Shown here: positions 10,278-18,541 of the stretch, in pieces
Layout of the letters: each line of letters begins with the position of its first letter
How positions within the stretch are numbered: the first letter of the stretch is position 1
Assembly: GCA_945952225.1 (NCBI GenBank)
Contig: CAMFHP010000006.1
Coordinates: 58,121 to 122,120 of the forward strand
Reading direction: 5' to 3'
DNA: 64,000 nucleotides
DNA from: an uncultured Myxococcaceae bacterium
Lineage (GTDB): Bacteria > Myxococcota_A > Polyangia > Polyangiales > Ga0077539
Program-made: the position numbers and the translations under genes
The notes under the pieces: model-generated
Seen by the model: the letters and a program-made list of their open reading frames with translations, nothing else
Database searches by the model: none
Told to the model about the DNA's origin: nothing

Positions 10278-11417
10278 ATGCGTTGGAAGCTGTTGGTTGG
10301 GAATGTGCTCGCGGTGCTCCTCGTGGGCATCCTCGGGTGGGTGCTCGTGCGGGGCCGCGCGGCCGAAGAGCTCGTGAACGACGTGGCGCCCTCCGTCGAT
10401 CGCTCGACCTCGCTGCTCGACGCGGTGCACGCGCAGGACGGCGACCAGTTCGTCGATGCCGTCGAGGCCGCCACGCACGACAACAACCTCGCGGCGGTCT
10501 TCGCGGCCGACAGCGAGAGCGCGCAGCGCGACGCGGCGTTTACCTTCGCCGAAGCGATGGCCCGTCAGATCGGCGCCGGACTCCCCCGCCGCGGACGCCC
10601 CGCCGAGCTCGTCGCGGTGCTCACGGCCGACGGACGGGTCGTGGGCCGCAACGCCGATCGCCGTCTCGATGCGGGCCGCAACGTGGGCCAGGAGTTCCCC
10701 GCGGTGGCGCACGCGCTTCAGGCGCCGCGCGGCCATGTGGTGCGCGACTACATCCGTTACGGCGAGCAGGGCTGGCTCGAAGTGGCCGTCGCGCCGGTGA
10801 TCGTGAACGACACGCTCCGCGGCGGTCTGCTCGTGGGCTTCGTGCTCGCCGACAGCGCCGCGCGCAGCGATGCGCAGCGCGTGGGCGTCGACGTGGGCTA
10901 CCTCTTCCGCGACGGCAACAACTGCATGGTGCAGTCGCTCTCGGTGGGTCAGCAGGCCGAGAAGGAGCAGCTCCGCGCGTGGTGCAACCAGCGCCAGCTC
11001 CAGAATCTCCTGCGCGGCCGTCAGGCGGCGACGCTCACCCTCGGCGGCAACGAGTACGTGGCCATGAGCATCCCGATGCCCGGCGCGTACAGCGCGAACA
11101 ACGCGGGCGCCATCGTGCTCCGTAGTCTCACCGCGGCGCGCTCGCCGGCCGACGACGTGGCCCTCCCGGCGCTCCTCGCCATGGTGCTCGGGATGCTCGT
11201 GGTGCTCGGGTACAACCTCTACCTCGCGATGTACTTGGAGAAGCCCATCGAGCAGATCGAAGACGGGCTCCTGCAGATCATCAACGGCAACCGCGAGCAC
11301 CGGATCAACGTCGAGCACCCCGAGCTCGGTGGCATCGTGTACCGCGTGAACCAGCTCGTGTCGGAGCTCACCGGCGTCGACGAGGGCGATGGCTCCTCGG
11401 GCGGAAGTGGCGGCTGA
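10278..11417 (+). CDS. membrane protein with Cache-like sensor and HAMP-like tail, no output domain
   Basis: A 379-residue protein. One N-terminal helix (residues 4-25) and a second near 295-318 (LPALLAMVLGMLVVLGYNLYLAMYL) bracket an extracytoplasmic region of about 270 residues resembling a double-Cache-type sensor (LVAVLTADGRVVGRNADRR, YGEQGWLEVAVAPVIV). Residues after the second helix look like a HAMP segment, ending in a Gly/Ser tail. No histidine kinase, methyl-accepting or cyclase domain follows, so it must act through a partner protein. Start ATG 10278 is preceded by GGGAG at a good distance; the in-frame start at 10215 would place extra residues before the helix. Classification as Cache is tentative. 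Confidence 0.65.
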   Translation: MRWKLLVGNVLAVLLVGILGWVLVRGRAAEELVNDVAPSVDRSTSLLDAVHAQDGDQFVDAVEAATHDNNLAAVFAADSESAQRDAAFTFAEAMARQIGAGLPRRGRPAELVAVLTADGRVVGRNADRRLDAGRNVGQEFPAVAHALQAPRGHVVRDYIRYGEQGWLEVAVAPVIVNDTLRGGLLVGFVLADSAARSDAQRVGVDVGYLFRDGNNCMVQSLSVGQQAEKEQLRAWCNQRQLQNLLRGRQAATLTLGGNEYVAMSIPMPGAYSANNAGAIVLRSLTAARSPADDVALPALLAMVLGMLVVLGYNLYLAMYLEKPIEQIEDGLLQIINGNREHRINVEHPELGGIVYRVNQLVSELTGVDEGDGSSGGSGG

Positions 11418-11568
11418 GCCCGCACCCGCGTTACTGTCCCGCCCCGCGCGCCCCGCGCCACTGAATCACCCGCATCCCCCGCAACACCGACAGCACCGCC
11501 GCCCGCGCGTCTCCCTCCGCGAGGGAACAGCCCGCGGCGGCGCGCGGTTTCACCCCACCGTAGAGCCT

Positions 11569-12315
11569 ATGGGATTGTTCGATTTCTTCCGTAAGAGCCC
11601 GAGCGGACCTGCCGAACAGGAGAAGCTCCTCGCCCGCCACATCGAGCGCGTGATGGACAAGCGCTCGCTGAGCCCCGACCGCTTCGCCTCGATCGAGTAC
11701 CTCGCGAAGCTGGGCACCGAAGACGCGTGGCGCGCGCTGCTCCCCCGCTACAACTTCACCGTCGACCCGTCGATCACCGACCGCGAGGAGAAGCAGTACA
11801 TCTTCGACTCGATCACCCGCGCGGGCGAGAGCGCGGTCGGCCCGGTGAAGGACTTTCTGCGCAAGTCGCAGGCGGTCAACTGGCCCATCAAGATGCTCCG
11901 CGAGCTCGTGGGCGCCGAGGAGTTCGTCGGCGAGATGGTCGACGTGCTCAAGGGCGAGGGCACCGACTACCAGAAGAACCCCGAGCGAAAGATCCAGGCG
12001 ATCATCGCGCTTGAAAAAGCCAAGGACCCGCGCGTCGCCCCTGCGGTGATCCCCTTCCTCGAAGACGCGAGCGAAGACGCGCGCTTCCACGCCGTGCGCA
12101 CGCTCCTCGCGCAGGCCGATGCGACCGCGGCCGACGCGCTCTGCGCCCTCCTCGTGCGCGACGACAGCATGCGCATTCGCACCACGATCGCCGACGGCCT
12201 CGTGACCCACGCGTGGCCCGTCGCCGACGCGCACCGCGAGAAGCTCTCCGCGCTGCTCCCCCGCCTGCCCAACGGCCCGTTCTCCCTCACCGCCGACGGC
12301 GTGCTGCGCCGCTGA
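11569..12315 (+). CDS. HEAT-repeat protein
   Basis: A 248-residue soluble, helical protein. Repeats of the PBS-lyase/HEAT type are visible: PDRFASIEYLAKLGTEDAWR, NPERKIQAIIALEKAKDP, DARFHAVRTLLAQADATA and DSMRIRTTIADGLVTHAW. Such alpha-solenoids mediate protein-protein contacts. There is no catalytic motif, signal peptide or membrane helix. It begins MGLFDFFRKS, a common start for myxobacterial HEAT proteins. The 150 bases upstream contain no clear ribosome-binding site, only TAGAGC just before the ATG. Confidence 0.75.
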   Translation: MGLFDFFRKSPSGPAEQEKLLARHIERVMDKRSLSPDRFASIEYLAKLGTEDAWRALLPRYNFTVDPSITDREEKQYIFDSITRAGESAVGPVKDFLRKSQAVNWPIKMLRELVGAEEFVGEMVDVLKGEGTDYQKNPERKIQAIIALEKAKDPRVAPAVIPFLEDASEDARFHAVRTLLAQADATAADALCALLVRDDSMRIRTTIADGLVTHAWPVADAHREKLSALLPRLPNGPFSLTADGVLRR

Positions 12316-12384
12316 GCGCGCGTCTTCTCCGCCTCCCTTCGCCTGTTGCGAGCGCGCGTTGCGCTGGGGCACAGTAGCGCCGCG

Positions 12385-14025
12385 ATGCGTGGCCTCCGTG
12401 CGCTCTGGCTCTCGTCGACGATCGCGGCCGCGTCGCTCGCCCTGCCGTCGCGTGTCGCCACGGCCTTCACCCTCCGCGTGCTGGCGGCGTCGGAACTGCG
12501 CATCGAGCCTCGCCTCGCGGCCGACCGATCGACGCTCACGCTCACCGTGAAGCTCCGCGACGACCGCGGCGCGCCGCTGCGCAACCGCACCGTGCGCCTC
12601 GACGCGCCCATCGAGGGAACGCCCCGCACCATCACCCTCACCACCGGCGCGAACGGCGAAGCCGAGCACGTCGTTCCGCTGAGCCGCACCCAGTCGCGCG
12701 TCGAAGCGAGCGCGCAATACGACGGCGACGGGAGCACCGCGCCGCAACGCGCGTCCATCTCGGTGAACCTCGACGCGCCGTACGTCACCGTCGACGTGGT
12801 GCCACCCGCGACGGCCATCGAGCTCTCGGCGCGTGCGGCGCCCTTCGTGGTGGTGCTGCGCGTCGGCGAGGTGGTGAGCTTCCCCGCGCGCGATCAGGGC
12901 GTGGAGCTTCGCGAGGGCGCACGCCTGCTCGCCTCGGGCGTGACCGATGCGTCGGGGCGCGCACCCTTGTCCGTCGACGGATCGGCCTTCGCGACAGCGG
13001 GCGTCCATCGTGTGCGGGCCATCACGCTCGTGCGCGGCGAGCGCGTCGAAGGGCCCGACCACGACGTGCTCGTGCACACGCACACCAGCCTCACGATGCT
13101 CCGTCGGGAGGGCGAAGAAGACGGCGCAGGCGCGACGCTCCACGGGCTGCTCACCACGGCCTCGGGCGCGCCCCTTCCGTCGGCGCCGGTGTCCATCGCG
13201 CGCGACGCTACGACGCTCGCCGGCGCGATCACCGACGCGAGCGGACACTTCGTCGTGCACCTCGCGCCCGAGGCCCTCGCCGAACACGGCGTCAGCGTGC
13301 GCGCGGTGTTTCAACCCACCGAGCCCTGGCTCGGCGCGAGCGAGAGCGCCGCGGTTCCTCTCACGCCGCCGGCGCCGCCCGAGATCCCCGTGCGCTGGGT
13401 GCTCGCGCCCGCAGTCGTCGCCGCGCTCGCCCTCGCCGCCGCGCGCGCCCGCTCGCGCCTCCGCGGTGTACGCGCCCCCGAAGCGCCGCTCGCGCCGCGT
13501 GAGCCTCGCTGGGATCACGTCGAGCACGTCGCGCCCTCGGTGACCGGCGGCCTTCGCGTGCGCTTCGTCGTCGTCGACCGCGCGACCGCGAGCCCTGTCG
13601 CCGAACCCATGGTGCGCACGAAGACCGACCCCGTGTGGCGTGCCGCGGGCGAGGAGCCCATGGCCGTGCAGCCCGCGCGACGGGTGGAGTTCGAACTGGG
13701 CGCGTCGGGCTATGCGCCGCGCACGGTGACCGGCGAGTTCTCGCGGCCCGGTGAGTACGTGGTCCGCGTGCAGCTCCGCACGTGGCGCGAGGAGCTGTTC
13801 GAGCGCGCGCGTCCGTGGCTCCGTCGCAACGCGAAGCAGGGCGCGCTCCCGACCTTGCGCGAGGCCCTCGAACAGCGCGCGGCGAAGACCCCCGAGGCGC
13901 TCGCGTTCGTCGGCATCATCGAAGAGGGCTGCTACGCGCCCGAAGCCCCGGGCGTGCGCGAGGTCGAGCGCGCCCAGGAGCTCGCCCCCGTGATGGAGCC
14001 GCCGCCCACCCTCGCTCGGGATTGA
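12385..14025 (+). CDS. exported protein with Ig-like domains and one internal membrane helix
   Basis: A 546-residue protein with a signal peptide (residues 1-27). Residues about 30-330 consist of repeated beta-sandwich modules of the Big_1/carboxypeptidase-regulatory kind: LTVKLRDDRGAPLRNRTVRL, LREGARLLASGVTDASGRA, LLTTASGAPLPSAPVSI, ITDASGHFVVHL. A single membrane helix follows (about 337-355, VLAPAVVAALALAAARA), then a probably cytoplasmic module of about 190 residues that itself looks beta-rich, with an FVVVDRATASPVAEPMV segment. It may sense or anchor at the envelope. I do not recognise a named family. A -10-like CACAGT or TAGCGC sits just before the start. It lies directly upstream of ftsY, whose promoter overlaps its stop codon. 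Confidence 0.65.
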   Translation: MRGLRALWLSSTIAAASLALPSRVATAFTLRVLAASELRIEPRLAADRSTLTLTVKLRDDRGAPLRNRTVRLDAPIEGTPRTITLTTGANGEAEHVVPLSRTQSRVEASAQYDGDGSTAPQRASISVNLDAPYVTVDVVPPATAIELSARAAPFVVVLRVGEVVSFPARDQGVELREGARLLASGVTDASGRAPLSVDGSAFATAGVHRVRAITLVRGERVEGPDHDVLVHTHTSLTMLRREGEEDGAGATLHGLLTTASGAPLPSAPVSIARDATTLAGAITDASGHFVVHLAPEALAEHGVSVRAVFQPTEPWLGASESAAVPLTPPAPPEIPVRWVLAPAVVAALALAAARARSRLRGVRAPEAPLAPREPRWDHVEHVAPSVTGGLRVRFVVVDRATASPVAEPMVRTKTDPVWRAAGEEPMAVQPARRVEFELGASGYAPRTVTGEFSRPGEYVVRVQLRTWREELFERARPWLRRNAKQGALPTLREALEQRAAKTPEALAFVGIIEEGCYAPEAPGVREVERAQELAPVMEPPPTLARD

Positions 14026-14051
14026 ACCGCGCGCGAACGGCGGGGTAGAGT
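14022..14051 (+). promoter_or_regulatory. sigma-70-like promoter of ftsY
   Basis: TTGAAC (14022-14027, overlapping the preceding stop codon), an 18-bp spacer, and TAGAGT (14046-14051). The leader to the ATG at 14137 is about 78 bases. Confidence 0.6.
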
Positions 14052-14136
14052 CGCCGCCCCGCTCGCGTGGGCGAATCGATGGGCGCCGCCACTGTGTCGG
14101 CACCGCTCCCGCGGAGGACACCGAGGTCCGTCCCTG

Positions 14137-15321
14137 ATGACTCCGATTGCGTGGATCGTGGTGGCGCTCGTCGCGGTAGCGGCGATCGCGGCGTTCGTGT
14201 GGAGTCGTCGCGCGCCGCAGCTTCCGGCGCCCGAGGAGACCCCGCAGCTCCCGAAGAAGCCCGACGCCGACGCCGTCGAGACGCCCGCGCTGCCGCCGTC
14301 GGGTGAGGCCTCCGAGGGGGCGACCGAGACTGCGCTCACCGCCCCCGCCGAGCCCGCGCCCACGGCCGATCGTGGCGCGCGTGCGCGCGATGTGGCCGCG
14401 CTCAAGCAGGGCCTCGCGCAGACGCGCACCGGGTGGATGAAGCGGCTGCTGTCGGTGTTCACCGGCCGCAAGGAGATCGACCCCGCGCTGCTCGACGAGA
14501 TCGAGGAGACGCTGCTCACGGGCGATGTCGGCGCCAACACCACGAAGCGCTTCGTCGACGGCCTCAAGGAGCGCCTCGATCGCAAGGAGCTCGGCGACGC
14601 CGATCGCGTGTGGGAGGCGCTCAAGTCCGATGCGCTGAAGATCCTCGACGTGGGGGCGCCTGCGTTCGGTGCGAGCGCGGAGAAGAAGCCCTTCGTGATC
14701 CTCATGGTGGGCGTCAACGGCGCGGGCAAGACCACGACGATCGCGAAGCTCGCCGACCGCTTCAAGGGCGAGGGAAAGACCGTGCTGCTCGCGGCGGGTG
14801 ACACCTTCCGCGCGGCGGCGGTCTCGCAGCTCGAGATGTGGGGCGAGCGGCTCGGCGTGCCTGTGCACAAGGGGAAGGAGAACGCCAAGCCCGGCGCCGT
14901 GGTGTACGAGGCCGTGGCGCGCGGCGTCTCCGAGGGCGTCGACGTGGTGATCGCCGACACCGCCGGACGCCTGCAGACCAAGGCCCCGCTGATGGAAGAG
15001 CTCCGCAAGATCCGCGAGGCGTGTGGCAAGTCGTGCCCCGGCGCGCCTCACGAGGTGTTGCTGGTGCTCGACTCGACCACCGGGCAGAACGCGATCTCTC
15101 AAGCGAGAGAGTTCCGAGAGACCCTGAGCCTCACCGGGGTGGTGCTCACGAAGCTCGATGGCACGGCGAAGGGCGGCGTGGTGCTTGCGATCGCCGATGA
15201 ATTCAAGCTGCCCGTGCGCTTCGTGGGCGTCGGTGAGAAGTCCGAAGACCTCCGCGAATTCGACGCGAGGGATTTTGTCGAAGCGCTCTTCGCGCGAGAC
15301 AACGACGACGCGAACGGATGA
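14137..15321 (+). CDS. ftsY: signal recognition particle receptor FtsY
   Basis: GTPase that docks ribosome-SRP complexes at the inner membrane for co-translational insertion through SecYEG. The 394-residue protein has an N-terminal membrane anchor (residues 3-22, IAWIVVALVAVAAIAAFVW), an acidic/Pro-rich linker to about 85, the helical N domain (MKRLLSVFTGRKEIDPALLDEIEETLL) and the G domain: P-loop GVNGAGKTTT at 192-201, DTFRAAA, DTAGR, TKLDGTAKGG and GVGEKSEDL. A true transmembrane anchor, rather than the amphipathic helix of E. coli, is the form found in several other phyla. All GTPase motifs are intact. It is monocistronic, with its own promoter at 14022. Confidence 0.97.
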   Translation: MTPIAWIVVALVAVAAIAAFVWSRRAPQLPAPEETPQLPKKPDADAVETPALPPSGEASEGATETALTAPAEPAPTADRGARARDVAALKQGLAQTRTGWMKRLLSVFTGRKEIDPALLDEIEETLLTGDVGANTTKRFVDGLKERLDRKELGDADRVWEALKSDALKILDVGAPAFGASAEKKPFVILMVGVNGAGKTTTIAKLADRFKGEGKTVLLAAGDTFRAAAVSQLEMWGERLGVPVHKGKENAKPGAVVYEAVARGVSEGVDVVIADTAGRLQTKAPLMEELRKIREACGKSCPGAPHEVLLVLDSTTGQNAISQAREFRETLSLTGVVLTKLDGTAKGGVVLAIADEFKLPVRFVGVGEKSEDLREFDARDFVEALFARDNDDANG

Positions 15322-15365
15322 AAAAGCAGGGCGTGAGAGGCATTCCCACCGCGCCCGGATTTCTG

Positions 15366-15395
15366 TTGAGGGCTTTGGAAGCGGCGTGATATAGT
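15366..15395 (+). promoter_or_regulatory. sigma-70-like promoter of the outer-membrane barrel operon
   Basis: TTGAGG (15366-15371), an 18-bp spacer and TATAGT (15390-15395), the best -10 in the window. Transcription near 15402 leaves a leader of about 100 bases containing an inverted repeat. Confidence 0.75.
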
Positions 15396-15415
15396 CCGCG
15401 CCGATTTGGCTGATT

Positions 15416-15450
15416 ATCCAGTGATTTCAAACACTTGGACGTCACTGGAT
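15416..15450 (+). promoter_or_regulatory. 9-bp stem-loop in the 5' leader of the OMP operon
   Basis: ATCCAGTGA (15416-15424) and TCACTGGAT (15442-15450) are perfect inverted copies separated by 17 bases, flanked on both sides by further U-G wobble pairs. It starts about 14 bases into the predicted transcript, so it could stabilise the abundant OMP mRNA or bind a regulator. Confidence 0.6.
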
Positions 15451-15504
15451 GGCACGGTGATTGGGCGCTGAGGGCGCTTTCAGGGAGAGAGCACAGGGGT
15501 GACG

Positions 15505-16512
15505 ATGGGTCGCAAAACGATCGCCCGATTCCTGCTGACGACGGCGGTGCTGAGCCTCCCGTTCTCGGCTCAGGCGCAACGGCGCCGCCGCACGCAGGAG
15601 CAGCCCGCGCCGACGGCCGCGCCCGCTCCGCAGGCCCAGCCTGCGAACGGTGGCGGCAGCGGTGGTGGCGGGTCTGACATGGACTTCAGCCAGCCCGACA
15701 CCGCAGCGCCTGCGGACACGGCCGCGCCCGCCGACACGGCCGCGCCTGCGGACACCGGCACCGGCGGTTCGAGCCTCTCGCTCGACGTGCCGGGCGGTGA
15801 GGTCACCGCGCAGCGCCATCCGTTCACCGAAGAGATCTATGCGGTTCAGCAGATCTCGGCGCTTCGCAACCACCGCTTTGAGCTCACGCCCACGGCGAAC
15901 TTCGCGCTGAACGACCCCTTCGTGGGGCACACGGGCTTCGGCCTCAACGCGAACTACTGGATCTCGAACGTGCTGGCCGTGGGCCTCACGGGCGTGTTCT
16001 TCCAGGGGCTCAACACCACGTCGGACGTGAACCTCTTCGTGGGTCGCTCGACGGGCCTCGTGGTGCCCATCAACGAGTACCAGGTCGCGGCGGCGCTGAA
16101 CTTTTCGTACGTGCCCCTGTACGGCAAGTTCTCGATGTTCTCGCGGTTCATCTTCCACTGGGATCTCTACGTGAGCGCGGGCGTCGGCATCATGCGCTCG
16201 CGGCCCATCCCGGCGATCGACCCCGAGATCCGCACCTTCGACTGGAACACCAACATCCTGTTCGACGCGAACATCGGCGTGCGTGTGTTCTTCACGCGCT
16301 CCGTGGGCCTCACGCTTGAGCTCCGCAACTTCGTGTACCCCGAACTGCTGGAGAACACGCGCATCGCGCCCGAGGGCTCGGCCACGGCCGCCAACTCGCG
16401 CCGCAACCGCGCCACCTGGACGGGCGAGTCTGCGCTCACCGACAACGTGATGGTCTCGCTGGGCCTCACGGTGTTCCTGCCCTTCTCGTTCTCCTACCAC
16501 CTGCCCAAGTGA
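15505..16512 (+). CDS. outer-membrane beta-barrel protein (myxobacterial type)
   Basis: A 335-residue protein with a signal peptide ending SAQAQ. Residues about 27-100 are a low-complexity Gln/Ala/Pro/Gly linker with PADTAA repeats. The remainder alternates in short amphipathic strands (RFELTPTANFALNDPFVGH, FGLNANYWISNVLAVGLTG, LNFSYVPLYGKFSMFS) and ends with an aromatic strand SFSYHLPK, as outer-membrane barrels do. The layout resembles the family of outer-membrane barrel-domain proteins common in Myxococcales. It is the first gene of an apparent three-gene operon. ATG 15505 is preceded by GGGAGAGAG; GTG 15499 is also in frame. Function unknown, probably structural or transport-related. Confidence 0.8.
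   Translation: MGRKTIARFLLTTAVLSLPFSAQAQRRRRTQEQPAPTAAPAPQAQPANGGGSGGGGSDMDFSQPDTAAPADTAAPADTAAPADTGTGGSSLSLDVPGGEVTAQRHPFTEEIYAVQQISALRNHRFELTPTANFALNDPFVGHTGFGLNANYWISNVLAVGLTGVFFQGLNTTSDVNLFVGRSTGLVVPINEYQVAAALNFSYVPLYGKFSMFSRFIFHWDLYVSAGVGIMRSRPIPAIDPEIRTFDWNTNILFDANIGVRVFFTRSVGLTLELRNFVYPELLENTRIAPEGSATAANSRRNRATWTGESALTDNVMVSLGLTVFLPFSFSYHLPK
15694..15756 (+). repeat. 18-bp coding tandem repeat (PADTAA units)
   Basis: Three to four imperfect copies of an 18-base unit encode (P)DTAA-PADTAA-PADTAA-PADT in the linker of the first outer-membrane protein. Copies differ mostly at third codon positions. Unit number could vary between strains by slippage without a frameshift. Confidence 0.8.
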
Positions 16513-16532
16513 CGCCGCGCGGACCCCACGCC

Positions 16533-17447
16533 ATGAAGACCCCCTCCATGAAGCGCATGATCGGCACGCTGGCCCTCGCCGGGGCCGCCCTCGCTGCGTC
16601 GCCCGCGCAGGCCCAGGAGATCCAGCTCCGCGGCCCGCTCGCCGGCGCGCGCTCGGTGTCGCGACTGGTGCAGTACCGCGAAGGCCGCTTCTCGATCACC
16701 CCGACCTTCTCGGTCTCGCTGCAGGACGAGTTCTCGCGCGACCTCTTCTTCGGCCTCCGCGGCGACTACCACTTCACCGACTGGCTCGGCGTGGGCGTCT
16801 CTGCGGCCTATGCGGGCGTGCACGTCGACACGTCGCTCACCGACCAGGTGGCGTCGAACTCGCCGGGCAACACCGCGAACGTGCCCCGCGCGACGGCGTA
16901 CCCGCAGCAGATCGGCCGCCGCAACTGGATGGCCGACCTGCACCTCACGTTCGTGCCGCTCCGTGGCAAGTTCGCGCTGTTCCAGAGCCTCGTCGCCGAC
17001 GTGGATTTCTACCTCGTCGCCGGCGCTGCGTTCGTAGGTGTCGAAGAGCGCGCGGACACGAAGCTCGCCTCGACGCTCGACGTCAACTCGGCCACGGTGC
17101 GCAACAGCCAGACGACGCGGGCCTCGCGCGTGGCGATCGCGCCCACCTTCGGCGCGGGTCTGAACTTCTACCTCAACCGCTTCATCTCGCTGAACTTCGA
17201 GTACCGCGCGACGCCCTTCCAGTGGAACCGCTCGGGCACCGACGAGAACAGCACCGCCACGCGCTGCGGCGCCGCGGGCAACGAGAGCTGCGAGGGCTTC
17301 TCGGACTACGTGTCGACCTACTTCGCGCGCGACGCGGCGGGGCGCTACACGCAGATCGATTCGAACGACCGCTCGTGGAGCTTCAACCAGACCTTCACCG
17401 TGGGTCTGTCGTTCTTCCTGCCGACCGCGCCGCGCATCGGTCCTTGA
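16533..17447 (+). CDS. second outer-membrane beta-barrel protein, paralogue of the upstream gene
   Basis: A 304-residue protein with a signal peptide (ASPAQAQ) and the same barrel pattern as its upstream neighbour, without the low-complexity linker: FSITPTFSVSLQDEFSRDLF, LRGDYHFTDWLGVGVSAAY, MADLHLTFVPLRGKFALFQS, ending in a terminal strand FTVGLSFFLPTAP. The FVPLRGKFALFQSL segment parallels YVPLYGKFSMFSRF of the first protein, supporting duplication. One CGAAGNESCEG loop could hold a disulfide. ATG 16533 and 16548 are both possible; a GTG at 16509 overlaps the upstream stop in GTGA fashion. It is co-transcribed with its neighbours, judging from the tight spacing. Confidence 0.8.
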   Translation: MKTPSMKRMIGTLALAGAALAASPAQAQEIQLRGPLAGARSVSRLVQYREGRFSITPTFSVSLQDEFSRDLFFGLRGDYHFTDWLGVGVSAAYAGVHVDTSLTDQVASNSPGNTANVPRATAYPQQIGRRNWMADLHLTFVPLRGKFALFQSLVADVDFYLVAGAAFVGVEERADTKLASTLDVNSATVRNSQTTRASRVAIAPTFGAGLNFYLNRFISLNFEYRATPFQWNRSGTDENSTATRCGAAGNESCEGFSDYVSTYFARDAAGRYTQIDSNDRSWSFNQTFTVGLSFFLPTAPRIGP

Positions 17448-18472
17448 TCCGTCTCGCGACCGCGATCGACCGCGCTCGCTGGAACGGCTACCTCGAGCGC
17501 TCCCCCACCGCCTCGGTCTACCACCGATGGGAGTGGGGTGAGATCTTCGAATCCACCTATCATTCACGGTCATTCCCGCTCATGGCCTTCTACGAAGGCC
17601 GCGTGCGGGGCGTGCTCCCGCTCACACGCCTCGTGGGACCCACGGGGCGAACCTCGCTCGTCTCCGTGCCCTACTTCGGCCACGGCGGCGCGCTCGCCGA
17701 CGACGACGCCACCTGGCGCTGTCTCCTCGACGCCGCCCACGCCCTCCGCGACGAGCTCCGCGCCGACCACGTCGAGCTCCGTCACGCGCACCCGGTCCCC
17801 GCGCAGACGCTCCCCACGCGACACGGCAAGGTGCTCATGCACCTCGACCTCTCGCCCGGAGAAGACGCCATTCTCAAGGCCATCGGACCGAAGGCGCGCG
17901 CCGACATTCGACGTCCCGAGAAGGAAGGCATGCGCGTCGAGATCGGTGGCGCCGAACTGCTCCCCGAGTTTCACCGCGTGTACGCCCACGTGATGCGCGA
18001 CCTCGGGAGCCCCTGCCACGGCCCCGCGGTGTTCGCGGCCATGCTCCGCGCGATGCCCGACCGCACCTTCGTGGCCGTGCTGCGGTACCAGGGCGTTGCC
18101 ATCGGTGGGGCCATCCTGGTTGGCATGGGCGACGTGCTGGAGATCCCGTGCGCGGGCACGCTCCACGACTTCGCGCGGCTCCGCGGCAACATGCTGCTCT
18201 ACTGGTCGGTGATCCGAGAGGCGATCCGTCGGGGCTACCGCACGTTCTCCTTCGGTCGATCGAGCGAAGACTCGGGCACCTTCACGTTCAAGAAGAACTG
18301 GGGCGCCGTCGCCGTTCCGTTGCCCTACCACTACCTCCTGCCGAAGGGCGCGACGCTGCCCGAATCCGCGGGTCAGAGCCCCGTGCTCACTGCCGTCAGC
18401 GACGCGTGGAAGCGCCTCCCGGTCGGACTCACGCGCGTCGTCGGTCCGCACCTCGTCCGCCGGCTCCCCTGA
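17444..18472 (+). CDS. FemAB-like GNAT acyltransferase (XrtA/PEP-CTERM-associated type)
   Basis: A 342-residue protein of the FemAB/GNAT-fold family: WNGYLERSPTASVYHRWEWGEIFESTYH at the N-terminus, RADIRRPEKEGM and, in the second GNAT half, GVAIGGAILVGMGD with NMLLYWSVIREAIRRGYRTFSFGRSSEDSGTFTFKKNWGA. It resembles the FemAB-related proteins associated with exosortase/exopolysaccharide systems; such enzymes transfer amino acids or acyl groups onto cell-surface polymers. The TTG at 17444 overlaps the upstream TGA (TTGA), making translational coupling with the OMP genes likely; there is no ATG or GTG near the expected N-terminus. No exosortase gene is visible in the window. Confidence 0.8.
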   Translation: MIRLATAIDRARWNGYLERSPTASVYHRWEWGEIFESTYHSRSFPLMAFYEGRVRGVLPLTRLVGPTGRTSLVSVPYFGHGGALADDDATWRCLLDAAHALRDELRADHVELRHAHPVPAQTLPTRHGKVLMHLDLSPGEDAILKAIGPKARADIRRPEKEGMRVEIGGAELLPEFHRVYAHVMRDLGSPCHGPAVFAAMLRAMPDRTFVAVLRYQGVAIGGAILVGMGDVLEIPCAGTLHDFARLRGNMLLYWSVIREAIRRGYRTFSFGRSSEDSGTFTFKKNWGAVAVPLPYHYLLPKGATLPESAGQSPVLTAVSDAWKRLPVGLTRVVGPHLVRRLP

Positions 18473-18541
18473 ACACATTGCCCGCGGTTCTGTCGCGAAA
18501 TTGACGGAATCACCCCGCCCATGCGCTGTGTACCCGCGCGT

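Noticed and set aside
11431..15102. 1223-codon open frame on the minus strand opposite the HEAT, Ig-like and ftsY genes
   Set aside because: Composition is Arg/Ala/His/Glu-rich without any domain; it is the antisense shadow of real genes in high-GC DNA. ftsY on the other strand is unambiguous.
18501..18536. TTGACG and TACCCG before rsmH as a promoter pair
   Set aside because: The spacer would be 24 bp, too long for a sigma-70-type promoter; the rsmH promoter remains unassigned.
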